DNA from: Colletotrichum lupini | Taxonomy: Eukaryota > Ascomycota > Sordariomycetes > Glomerellales > Glomerellaceae | Reading direction: 5' to 3' | DNA length: 64,000 bases | Assembly: GCF_023278565.1 (NCBI RefSeq) | Contig: NC_064675.1 | Location: forward strand, 7,564,001 to 7,628,000 | Shown: positions 48,177 to 59,807 of the stretch, in pieces | Numbering within the stretch: the first letter of the stretch is position 1 | Layout: every line of letters begins with the position of its first letter | Position numbers and translations under genes: made by a program | The notes under the pieces: generated by a model | What the model was told of the DNA's origin: nothing | What the model saw: only the letters and a program-made list of their open reading frames with translations | Databases searched by the model: none

Positions 48177-51100
48177 GATGAAGACAACCTCTGGAGTTGA
48201 TTCTGACTTTGAGCTTGATCGCTTGAAACCGAACTTCCCAACGACCGGCAATACAGCTGTTTATGTATCAGTCACAACGTCGTATCTCTTCTCCAGAATG
48301 GGGGCACGGCATTACCGTTTCCACTCTTGTGTACACTCTGCAGACAGCAAGGTATAGTATGAGGCATTTCCCGATTTGATTTCGTCGGGCTAAATAGGCA
48401 AAGCTGGGTTCTGCCCAACCTCTGTTGGCTGCACCGAGAACTATGCGCCATCACGGAAAAAGGTCCTGATCGGTCTCTGTGTGGGTATTGGAGCAGAAAA
48501 GACCAATCACCTTGAGCCGGTTCGTCATGAGTAGGAACAGAGCCCCAGGAAGAAGTTGTACCATCGATTGTCGACGGTACAACTGTAAGCAATGTTGTTG
48601 AAATTTCGTGCGGTATTGGCTGGAACGGATCAGTCCCTGCGAAGTACATGGATCGAGGGATCCTACCACGGCAACAGGGTACGGCGGCAGCTCCGCACTC
48701 ACAGAACAGCTCGATTGATGCAGGTAAACGTCAAACGGCTGCAGACCTGGATCACATCCCCTAGGAACCACATGCCTGGATGTCGGTTCAGCCTGTGGGT
48801 AGGAGTATGGAGAAAGCAGTTCGGATAGTGGCAATTGCTGCTGCTGGGAGTGGCTCACAAGGGTCATCGTACCCTGTGCATTGCGGAGTTGACGTGTGGA
48901 GTATGTCAGCAAGGAGCTGTACTATCGAATTTGCTGACGACTGAGATGGGGGCCGATTGACGAGAATTGGTGATGGCCGATATTGGTTAGCGAGAGTGGA
49001 TGTCTAGCTGAACATTTTTATCATGGACTCCAGGGGTTTTGGGACTTTGGAGATGCAATGGAACGTCAAACAAGCAGAGGTTCCACCGCCATCTTATCTA
49101 AACGCCCACTAGGACCATGTAGAATCATCGTGATGCGACGAACCAGGACCAGCAGGTGGGCGTGGCTTCGATCGGGTGTACCGTTGACAGAATGCCAAGA
49201 TCACCGTTTCCCATTAAGTCGTCACCAATGTCTGAACTATGCCGCTTATGCTTTTGCGACGGTAGCTTATCTTAGGATTTCTTCGCTATCGGTGTTCGCA
49301 AGTCGGGACTTCGGCACCATAATCGGAAGAGTCGTGGGAGTGCGGCACATAAGTTGAAAGAGCTGCACCATCCATACGCTCTGTGCAATGCTGGGGCTGA
49401 TCCTTCGGGGCAAGACAGCTTCATTCCCGGGTTGCGGGAACCAAGTTGGTTGGAACCCTGTCGCTCGTTCGATGCAATTTGTGGAAGTTGCAGCCAACAG
49501 GAACAAGAGGAACAAGACCTTTAGGACTTTCAACAAGATTTACACTTTAAGGAGCGTTTCGATGCCCGCTTGCTGGAGTTCCGCTGGCCAGTCCGCGCCG
49601 CGGGCCTTTTTTTAACGTTTTTGTTTCACTAAACAAATCTAAACCTTCTTCTGAACTCTAGAAACATAGCGTTTTGGCATCGTCACACCACATTGTACGA
49701 ACAGCCAATTAGAAACTCTGCTCCCCCTTCCGCAGTAATCGGACAGAGAACGGAGGCAGTCTAGAGTATGGTGATCAAAAAGATTTAGCAATAGGCAACA
49801 AGGACAGCCTTACGACCCCAGATTCATAATCATGACGGACCGTTCCAAAGGTTTGGTTGGGTCGCATTATTCTGGGGCCCCACGCGTTGGCGCTTGAGGT
49901 TTTACGGAGTACTTTCCGGCAATAATGATCGTTCGGCACCAAGACAATCAACATGATATTAGTAACGGTGCCTAGTTTCTGTGTACTATCGCTCACGTGC
50001 AAGTAAGCTTCATCGCAAGCGCAGACATTAGGAGATGCATCCACTCTAACGTGATGCCTTGGTCGATCGTGGGATGGACCACGACACAGGGATTTGGAAA
50101 CAACGTGGTATTTGATTGCACGACTCTTCAAGTGAGATCGTTCAGGAATATTGCCGATACTTTGGTCAGCCTATCCTGACTAAAAATTTGCATCGGCCTC
50201 ATGAGAGCTGCTCCATCTGCCGTGTGTCATGGAACATGCTACAGACAGAAATGCGAAGTCGCGCTTCAAAATTGAGGGGTTGTACGGCAACATGAGCGGC
50301 ATTGATTCAGACGTGTCTCAAAATCTTCCATTCAGACGAGACTTTGTCCTGATTTTTGTCGACTGATTGACTTCACAAGTGTCATCACGAGCGACTCGGT
50401 AGTTGCAGAAACCTCAAGGGAGAGATATTGGTAATCGCGGGCTTTTCGCAGCTACTCCTAACACTCATCCGCGATGATTACAGATATTCACTGATAGCCG
50501 TGCCGAGACTCGTGGGGTTTGGCAAGGTACGTAGCAAAGAGTCTTCTGGTAAGGTGCTTTGTGATCCGCGACCTTGATCTTACGTGAAATTTGAATCTGG
50601 TACTGTTCTCGCTTCTAAGAAGCCTGAACTACCGTAGCAATTTGACAAATGGACTTCAAACATATTTGTGCCTGTCTCTGCGACAGCTTCTAAAGTGATC
50701 AAGAAAGATGGCGGCCCAGGCGGCGCATGCGCATGTATTATCCAGTTCTTTCACTGGGTAAGTACTTACAGTTACACTTATTTCACAGCAAAACTAATGG
50801 TTCCTCGCATCAGACTCGGATAGGGTTCGTTTAGCTCACGATCTTCTCAAATTGCCGAGAAATGCAAGTGCCGCTGTATTCCACGGTCCGCCGACAGTCA
50901 GGCATGCATTAGGTCGCATCGAGACCAAGCAGGATTCAAGAAGCTCCCACGGAGAACGAGACCGAAATAGCCGAAGTTGAAACCGAGGCGTCGTCTTTCG
51001 CGACTAGGATCACCTCATTTACATTTTCCGAGGCTTGACTCAAGTGAAAAGATGCAATGCCCATCAGGTCCCCCGCCATGTTTTGTCGTTTCACCCAACT

Positions 51101-51751
51101 TTTCATGGGCTAGTGTTACTGCGATTCTTCGTGCGGGTGAAGAGGCGGCTAAGCCGGCACTTGAGTTGCTTGTTTAGTCTTTCCCCGAGTAGAAGCCTCG
51201 TGATTCCAAGGGCGATATACCCATGCACTGAGTTGGGTATGGACGATTTGTTCCGCTCATACTGGGGCGACTGGTCTTTAGTCCCAAAAGGCAGGGGCTT
51301 CCCCAAAAGGGATCTGGCTTAATGAACTTCAGATGACACTAAGATCAAGTCGGCAAGCTTTGGTAGAAATGCGGCCAGCTATGACACTAGAAAGGACCTT
51401 TGGTAGGGTTAACCTGGATAATTGGACTATTCTCATTGGTGGACACGAAAAGGTTGAGCAAGTCGAATCCAATCTCGAACTGCATCGAGCAAATATCTCC
51501 GTCGTGGAGAATTGTCTCCTACATGAATCCACGATACAGAGCACTTCACGGGGCAGGCGAACACTACCGCATTCACGATGGAGTTGATTAACTGGAATAT
51601 GATTAAGTGCGAGGATGTCATCTCGCTCATTCGCTCCAGTTTGCAAAAGACATAAATACCTGCAATGTTTTCTGAGACATGGTCAAAGTGACACCTCGAT
51701 CGATCAAGCCTATCATTTCAGTTGTCATCGAAGCTCAAACCCAAGATACCC
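48177..51751. other. Gene-poor 3.6-kb interval
   Basis: No open frame with family resemblance or convincing splice continuation. Composition is intermediate, not RIP-like. The P450 promoter should occupy the first few hundred bases. The last 100 bp contain an AT-rich ATAAATA near 51650, a plausible TATA-like element for the secreted-protein gene that follows. Confidence 0.4.
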
Positions 51752-52223
51752 ATGATGGTCTCTGGAACTTTCAAGGCAGCGATAATCGCGGCAATCATTG
51801 GCACTTCGGCCGCAGTCGATACTTGGGGCGGCTCCGTATCCCTTGGCCCAACAACTTCAACCATCATCAAGGCCGCGACAACAATTATCCCTGGCACCGC
51901 ACCTCCCACACAAAACGGAGTGCTGGCTCTATGGCCAGGTATGTCGAATGGCACCGGTGATCTCGTTCAAACGACCCTAGAATCTTGGCCGGACAACTCT
52001 TGGTGTGGCGCCAAGAAGGGACAGTGGTGCGTCCGGGCCTCACTTTTCGGATCCTTTGGGCAACTCAGCGGCGATGCTTCTGCCGTATCGGGCACCCAGA
52101 AAGTCAAGATCGAATATGAACTCCTCTCGGATAACGATACCTGGCGCCAGACCGTCACCGATGCCGACACCGGTGCAAAGCTCAGCTCGTTTGAGCACAA
52201 GTCTGGCCCGTTTATGAGAGGCT

Positions 52224-52228
52224 ACGGG
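52224..52228. repeat. Target site duplication, left copy (ACGGG)
   Basis: Five bases immediately before the left LTR, identical to the five after the right LTR. It is part of a Tyr-Gly codon pair of the interrupted gene. Confidence 0.9.
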
Positions 52229-52433
52229 TGTTAGTATCCCTATTATAGGGTAGTTAGTTCGAACCGTAGGTGACGAAGAGATTAATTAAACTATATGAAT
52301 ATCTGCGTAGTAAGTATAAAAAGGAGGTTCTAACCGTAAGTTAGGCTAGCTATAATAATCGTAAATAGGGCCCCTAATTAGCCCCTGCGCAGTCGGCTAT
52401 ATACCGTAGTCGAATTAGACTTCTAATCCGATA
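52229..52433 (-). repeat. Left LTR (3' LTR of the minus-strand element)
   Basis: It begins TGTTAGTATCCC and ends ATCCGATA; the final TA is probably a mutated CA, so the LTR originally had TG...CA ends. It is 205 bp, the same length as its partner, with no insertions or deletions between them. Confidence 0.92.
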
Positions 52434-52435
52434 CT

Positions 52436-52453
52436 AACTTTCTCTTTCTTTTA
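52436..52453 (-). other. Polypurine tract of the retrotransposon
   Basis: Read on the minus strand this is an A/G run of about 15 bases just before the LTR boundary. Such a tract primes plus-strand DNA synthesis and must lie beside the 3' LTR, which fixes the element's orientation as minus. Confidence 0.65.
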
Positions 52454-52795
52454 TCGATTTAACTACTACGGTTAGAAGTATAATTCGATCTCGGGCCCGT
52501 TTACTAAGTCGTCTCCTTTTCCCCCTTTTCTTTACTCTTTTTATATATCTAGTACGTATAGCTTTAACGAGGTAATGCGGGATATTCTTATAAAGAATAT
52601 AAAAAGTGAATATTCATATAGAAGCAAGAATATATAAATATAGGGGATATAAGCGTATATAAAAGAGGTTTTTATAGTAAAGAGAGTAATATAGTTAAAT
52701 TACTATATGAGAAGTTGCTTGCTTAACAAAAGGTCTAGGTAGGCAAATACACGCCTATATATAGGCATAAAAACCTCCTACTAGAATATTCCATT

Positions 52796-52824
52796 GCTTA
52801 TTAATTATGATATAATTAATAAGC
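52796..52824. repeat. Perfect 13-bp inverted repeat with 3-nt loop
   Basis: GCTTATTAATTAT at 52796-52808 and its exact reverse complement at 52812-52824, separated by GAT. It lies inside the retrotransposon, between the coding remnants and the left LTR. It is AT-rich, so a chance origin is not negligible. Confidence 0.7.
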
Positions 52825-55800
52825 GTATACGTAAGTGAATGCGTAATCGTAGTACGTAATTCCGCCTCGAGTAAATTCCAGATTATTCAGTTACCTTCCA
52901 GTACTTTCCATTGCTCACGTAAGCTTATATAAGCAGTATTGCTTACATAATCAATACCTATAATAATCTACAGAAATCGTAGATTAATATGGTATATAGT
53001 TTGCTTACGTAATATTGATAATAAGGCGAATAATAAGGTAAACAAAGTTACCTTCGTAATAATATAACCTATCTTTCTATTTATATAGTAACTTTTCCGC
53101 TACCTACGAATTACTCTAATCCCTTATTTAGTACTACTTTTATAAAAGCGTTTGCGAGGTTATTTTTACTATTAATCTAACGGATCTCGAGTATTTCGCG
53201 CCTTTCGTACGATTACTTAAGGGCTATAATATCGATTATAAGCCTCTTTTCTTTTATCGTTCCTAATTTAACGAGGTATTCGTATAGTAAGTAGGAATCT
53301 ATATAAATAACTATTAGAATAAGTAAAAGGCTAATTCGATCGGTAATCTTCCTTAGCGTCGTTAAAATTGCGTAAGAGAGGTTAACGCCGTTAACTATAC
53401 TATAGACTTCCGACGCTAATATACTTCTCGTTACCCGCTTACTTTTAGTTAACGAATAGTAGATTATATTACTATATATAGTAAATTCGCTCTCGCCTAT
53501 ACTCTTATTAACTAGGATAATAATATACCCTAATTACGAAGTAAGGTCGTTATTATTCGTAAATAACTTATTAACGAAGACGTAGAGCTTACTAGTTATA
53601 AAGTTAATTAAGTAATAGATAAGACCTCGATCGAGATTCGTTTATTATTACTTAAGCCGCTTATTAAGTACCTTAACGTCTCGTTCGGTTAGATCTATAG
53701 CCTACGCTACCCTAATATAATTAAAAATTACTTTAAGCTAATAAATATTCGTAATATATACCCCTCGCGCAAGCTTAGCTTTATATTACTTCTTAACGTT
53801 AGTTATGTTCGGATTAACGAGGTTAATCTTCTTACCCTACCCCTTTTATTAAAAAATAACGGTTTCCCTTTCGATTATAAAAATCCCGCCGTTAAATACT
53901 AAGGGGGTATTTATTATAAGGACCTCTTTTAGCTTTACTATAAAGCCCGCTTTCTAAAGCTCCTTATCCTCTTTTTTTATAAAGTTAATATCGGATAGGC
54001 TTAATATATCGTCGGTCTATATTTTAATAATCCTAAATTAGTCGCTTTCGTACTCCGCAATTAGTAAGCACGGGTTATATATAGAGGTAACTATTAATAG
54101 TTAATTAATATAAAAATCGTAATAAGTAGCTTATTAATAAGTACCCGATTCTACGAGCCTATATAGTAGCTTAAGTACTTTAATAATCGTGCTTTCTAAG
54201 TACTTACTAGCTATTTCTTTCGGTAAATAGGCTAGGATTTTCCTTATGAGCCCTATGGCCGATTAAGTATAGGCCTAAGTAATATTATGGCTCTAAATCT
54301 CGTATCCTTTCTTTTATAGCAATACTATTAGTACTATTATTAATCGTTAGCTATAGCGCTATATAGTAGGCAATTATATAAGTAGCGTTGCCTTTTTAAC
54401 GTTACCGTACCCCTAAATTACGTATCTAGACTTCTCGTACGGCTAGGGTGTTCCTTTCCTTTTAATCTTACGAACTATTCGTAATTTAAATATATAGAAG
54501 TTTATATATTTTTCTAAGTCGTATAGGATAAATTAATAGACCCCTCGATCGTAAAGAGTGTTTACTTCGATAAGATCTGATCCCTTATATAGCTTTCTAG
54601 TAGTTATAATTACGCCTTCTTTACGTAGTTTAACCGCTAGCTCGAAATCGGCTTTCTTTTTTACTATATAAAAGGTATTAATTACCTCGTCGCTAATAAT
54701 AAATTACCGCGTTAGGGCTTGCCGTCGTAGTCTTTTACGACGTCTCGTTAGTAATATTAGTACCCTTTTAACAATATCCTCTTCCTCGTCGTCTATTAGT
54801 ATTACTATAACGATTTCGTTAAGGATAATTTCTTATGCCTCTACTGCGGGTTATATAGTTTCCCCTAGCTCTTCTTCTTTTTATAAGTTAGAAATTACCT
54901 CGTTAAGATCTATATAGTACCGTCTAACTACTATAATTAATACTTCGAGTAACTAGTTACGATCTCTCGTAACTATATAAGAGCGCTCGTTAACGGAAAT
55001 TAACTTATATAGCCTAGTCTACTATTAAATAATTTCGCGCTATACTTATATATCCGAATTTAGTAATATATCTAGATTATCCCCTATATCGGGCCTATTA
55101 TACGTAGTAATTACCTCGTTAACTTACTTTTTTACGCTTACTTTGCGTAGTACTTATATTACTTTTTTAACTACTCGGGCTCGTCAGCTTATACTTAGCG
55201 ATAGTAATAAGGCTAAGGTCGTTCTTAAATATGCTCTAAATACTAATAGCGTTAGTATAAGTCCGTTAGGCCCTATAGTATCGTTATAATATTTAAGTAC
55301 TATTTAGAGGCATTCGTCGTTAATAAAATCCGGATTTTCCTCTTTAATAATTCTAAACGCCCTTTTTAACTATTAGTATACCCTCTCTACCTTTTTAATA
55401 CTATAGTACGCTTTAACGGGTACGACTTTTAGCTATATACCGTAGGCCGTCGTATTATCCCTAAATTTTACTAACTTAAAGCTAGTACCGGCGTCGGTTT
55501 TAATACTATCTAGCGGTCCTTAATATATATCGATCTAGCTTTTTTATAGGGCTACCTATACTATCTTTACTTATAGATCCCGGAGGAATTACCTTACTTA
55601 AGAAGATATAGCTACGTTAATTATATATAATACTAACTAACTATTTAAGTAGAAGATATCGATAACGATTTCTTAGTTAAAGTTAAGCTTATTACGTAAT
55701 TTAAACTTAAATCTGCGTAGGCTCTATATATTTATCTAGTATTAATAGTATACTTTCGTTAACTACTCTAGCGCCCCTATTTCGATATTATTATTACTTA

Positions 55801-58800
55801 ATTACTTTAAGAGGTTATATAGCCTCGTAACCGACGAGTACCCGAATCTCCGGTATAGTCTTCTAAGCTCACTTTCCGTTAAGTAATTAATCGACTTCGT
55901 ATTATTGATAAGCTTTATAAACGCATACCCCTATTATTATTTAACTACTTCGAAGTGCTTATTACTAAAGATTCTGTTCCTCGTATTATCGAATATAATA
56001 CCTAGTCGATCTATATCTTTTAGATATAAGAGAAATAGGGTATTAACAGGTAAAATATAAAAAGTTATCGTTCCGAAGTACGTCTCTACTTTTATTATAC
56101 CTAGGGCGACGATTTTTTTACCTAAGCTAAAACTAATCTTTATAATACTTACTATCGACGTATTAAGCGTTATTAGCGCGATCTTTTATAGTATTTAAAA
56201 TTACCCTTTTCCTCTAGTTAACTATTATAATACCTTAGTATTTAGGATAATCCTATAGAAATTATTTAGGCCGTACTTTTCGCTCGTATAGAATACTTAT
56301 ATAAGCTTAGTATTCAAAGGATCTAAGTAGTATAAAAAGGACCCCTCTAGCTACCCCTAGATTTACTTAGTACTATGTTCTTTTTTTTTAGATATTAAAA
56401 AAGATAGCGTTTTCTCTTTAATTATTAAGAGAATAGGCTTCGGCCCTATTAAATTCGCCCTTTTAGCCGCCTTTATATCCGTTATTTAAAGGACCTTCCC
56501 TTACTATCCGTAAATAAAAGCCTGCTTATTAAGAGCTTTTACTACCCTCTATTCGTTTAGCCTCGTATATTTTCCAGAAGCTAACGGGGCGAAAAAAGAG
56601 TAGTTAATATTGTCGATTTCGTTATAATCTAATTTATTAATATAGGGAGTAAGATCTTCTTTATTTTCTAAATCTCTTATAGGGGGTATATACTTTAGGC
56701 CGCTACTTTAGTTACTATTATTAAGTTCCGTGCCCCTAGATCTGCCCTTATATATAATAAGGAATTAGTTAAACCGACGAGGGCTAGTTTTACCGTCTAC
56801 TACCCTCGACTTTTTATACTATTCGTACGATTTAGTACGCTCTTCTTTAGAGTAGTTACTTAACTAATATCTATCCTTTTTATAAATATAATATTACTTT
56901 TTTTATTACCCTACTTATAAGTTAAATCTCTACCTATTTAATAAATCTGGGCCTCCTTACTAGCGATTACTATATCTAGCCTCTTTTCCTTTCTTATTAT
57001 ACGTTCGATCGACTTAATATTATTAATAAGGGCCGTCGTACGCTTAGAAATAGGTTTAGTACGGTATTCTCGCTTTAATATTAAAACTAGATCTTAGCCT
57101 TAAGCAGAGCGTCTCGTAATTTTTAGGTGCTTAGTATAGGGTAATCTTTACCTCTAGTATACGCTAAACTACGGTATAAAAATATCCGACTTTTTACTTA
57201 TTTATCCCCTTATTTAGCTAGGTTTTTACTAGTTTATTAATTCGATCGATAAGCTTTTTAAGGATCTCTATTCGTAATTTACCCTCTATTATCCTAGCTA
57301 TAAATATAAAAAAAATCGCTCGTAGCTTAGATAGGAGCTCTAGGTTCTTATCGTAGGTCTCGAAGCGGCTTCGGATTACGTTAATTATACTAAAAAAGTC
57401 GTTTTAGTCGAGATTATGCACCGCTTCGTAGTAATAATTAGAGGCTTTACTTATAAGTACGATATTAATTACTAAATAGTACTAGTATTCCCTAATTCCG
57501 ACTTTTTTATAATAATCGTAAAATATCGTTAGGGTTTCTTATAAGACCTTATACTTCCCCCTAGAGTATAATTTCTCTTTTGGGAAGATCTTTTTAAGGT
57601 CTATAAATTGCCTCGTATTTACTATTAGATTTTTAATATTTATATACGAACCCTGCGTCGCTGCGTACTATTAATAACTTCGGGTCGTTTACCTTTTTTT
57701 TTATTAACCGATCGGCGCCGAATTTCGTATTAGTAGTAGTAACGAGTTATAGATCGAAATAAGCAGAATTATTAATTATTATACTTCTAGTACTATATTT
57801 TGCTTTAGTATATCCTTTTACGACGATAGATTTCCGTTAGTAATTATAAGGAGGAAATCTAGGTCGTTTACCCTTTTTCTAAATTTATTAAAGCGATTAT
57901 ACGCTCTATTAACCTATACCTAGTTCTATAGCACGAATTCCTCTTCTATAATTATCGCTACTAGTATTTCGTATAGCTCTCGTAATTATAATTACGCTAG
58001 TAATACCCCTTGCCTATAGAGGAATTTATTAACTACTTTCGTAATTCCTAAGCTTGCGCTCGCGAACTATTTATCTAGTTAGTAACTAAGGTCGTCTACG
58101 ATCTCGTAGAATAGGGGTTACCCCTATAGCCCCTTTTTTTCGTAGACCTTAGTTAAATAGATTAATACCGCGTTAATTTACTCGCTATTAGGCTAATCCG
58201 CGATTTTATATATTTACGTCCCCTAATAGTCCGGGTTAATATTTACCTACTTATAAGGGATTAGGATTCTATTTAAAATCGGGTTTTATCCTCTTTTTCT
58301 TTACCCTAACTCGCTAAGGGTCGTGCTCTAGCTTATACTTATATTAATAGTCGCTAGCGTATTTAATTTTAATAAGGATATATTTAATCCGCGCGCGGGT
58401 TATAGTAAATCCGTGCTTTTGCTACTTAACGAATTTATTAAGGTTTAAAAGATTCCCGCTTCCTCTTGCTATCTCGCTACTACTCTCGTTTTTATTATTT
58501 TTAGTAATTACTATTACCCTTCTAGATCGCTAGCTATCGTACTTACTAAGATCTTCCTTTTTATTTAGTAAAAAAGGGTAGGTTTTAGTAGTTCCTTTTA
58601 ATAATAATAGTAATAGACGTTTATATTACTATAAAAAGATATAGTAATTAATCTCGGGATCTTTATTAGTTACCGATTTTTACTATCCCGTATACTTCTA
58701 ACTTCTTAAGCCTCGTACTTTTTATAATTTCTAAATAACTTCCTTAGTTAATTTCTAAGATCCGTAATATTCTTAGCTCGATACTGTTAAGACTTCTAAA

Positions 58801-59393
58801 TCCCCTCCTCTCTCGTTAGACCGTCCTCTATATTATATTCCTAAATAATACTTAGGGGGTAGTTAAGGGAGCTACGAGGAGGTCGTTTAGATCGCGGGCT
58901 TAAAGTCGTACTTATAAGATCCTTATAGTAATAGACTTTTTTATATACCGTAAATCTCTTAGTTTAATAACTCCTATAAGGTTACTTTCGTTACTAAGTA
59001 AGAATATTTACGTTTAAAAATCCCCTTTTTCGATCGCGCAGTGCTTTTTTATACCGTACTTTTATTAATTTAATTAGTTAATTTCTAATCGCGGGCTGGC
59101 CGCAGAAAAATTATTTAATAAAAAAGCTACTCAGGGCGATAGTAAAAAGCTAGTTACTTAAGCAGTTTTATTAATTAACGTAGTTTAACGTAGTAAACGT
59201 CGACCTCTCGTAAGTAATAAAGGGCTATAATTACTTAATTCCGTGCGGTATTTAAGAATCGCCTCCTTTTTTATTTACTTTTATAAAGTTAATTAGTACG
59301 AATCTCTTATCCCGTGCGGTATTAAGAGGTCGTCTTTTCTATATAATAAAATACCTTACTAATTTATAATAATAGAGTTTAATTATTAATTAG

Positions 59394-59598
59394 TATTAAT
59401 ATCCCTATTATAGGGTAGTTAGTTCGAACCGTAGGTAACGAAGAGATTAATTAAACTATATAAATATTTACGTAGTAAGTATAAAAAGGAGGTTCTAACC
59501 GTAGGTTAGGCTAGCTATGATAATCGTAAATAGGGCCCCTAATTGGCCCCTGCGCAGTCGGCTATATGCCGCGGTCGAATTAGACTTCTAATCCGATA
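59394..59598 (-). repeat. Right LTR (5' LTR of the minus-strand element)
   Basis: It begins TATTAATATCCC (compare TGTTAGTATCCC in the left copy) and ends ATCCGATA. By eye it differs from the left LTR at 11 of 205 positions, all transitions between G and A or C and T. Confidence 0.92.
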
Positions 59599-59603
59599 AC
59601 GGG
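59599..59603. repeat. Target site duplication, right copy (ACGGG)
   Basis: Directly follows the right LTR and matches the copy at 52224-52228. The reading frame of the split gene resumes at 59604. Confidence 0.9.
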
Positions 59604-59807
59604 ACTGGAACCGAGTGCAACGCTAACTGCAGTCCTACTATTGCGTCACAAAAGTATATAGATACCGTCATCACTCTTGCAGGCCCCGATAATGGTTTTG
59701 GGAAGATAGTTGCCACCGCTCAGAAGGCCACATATTCTGGTCTCTCGAGCAGCCAGAATGGAAAGGTTTGGACTATCAAGGAGATCAATGTCCCTGCGAT
59801 GGTTTGA

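Larger units (their letters stand above)
52229..59598 (-). mobile_element. RIP-degenerated Copia-type LTR retrotransposon, 7,370 bp
   Basis: Complete element with two 205-bp LTRs and a 5-bp target duplication. The internal DNA is very AT-rich, full of TA words and stop codons, and has no long open frame, as after repeat-induced point mutation. Coding remnants read on the minus strand. The integrase core is around 55.4-55.5 kb (SIKTDAGTSFKLVKF, then AYGI). A reverse-transcriptase TDDILSLSD trace is near 54.0 kb. Integrase before reverse transcriptase in this orientation is the Copia (Ty1) order. A minus-strand purine tract next to the left LTR (about 52436-52453) fits the plus-strand primer and supports the orientation. 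The primer-binding site beside the right LTR is too changed to assign a tRNA. The element cannot be autonomous now. Confidence 0.9.
51752..59807 (+). pseudogene. Small secreted protein gene split by LTR retrotransposon
   Basis: The 5' part (51752-52228) encodes 159 residues beginning with a signal peptide (MMVSGTFKAAIIAAIIGTSAAV). A body follows with NGVLALWPGMSNGTGDLVQ, then WCGAKKGQWCVRASLFGSFG (Cys85 and Cys93) and GPFMRGYG. The retrotransposon then starts and a stop codon follows after one more codon. The 3' part (59604-59807) continues in the same phase for 67 codons (TGTECNANC and later KVWTIKEINVPAMV) to TGA. Without the element and one copy of the ACGGG duplication the protein would be 226 residues with no break. 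I do not recognise a named family; a lectin/glucanase-like beta-sandwich is a guess. The host exons are not AT-rich. As it stands the gene can at best give a truncated 160-residue product. Confidence 0.85.

Noticed and set aside
52229..59598. Gypsy-type classification of the LTR element
   Set aside because: The integrase trace lies upstream of the reverse-transcriptase trace in the minus orientation, which is the Copia order.
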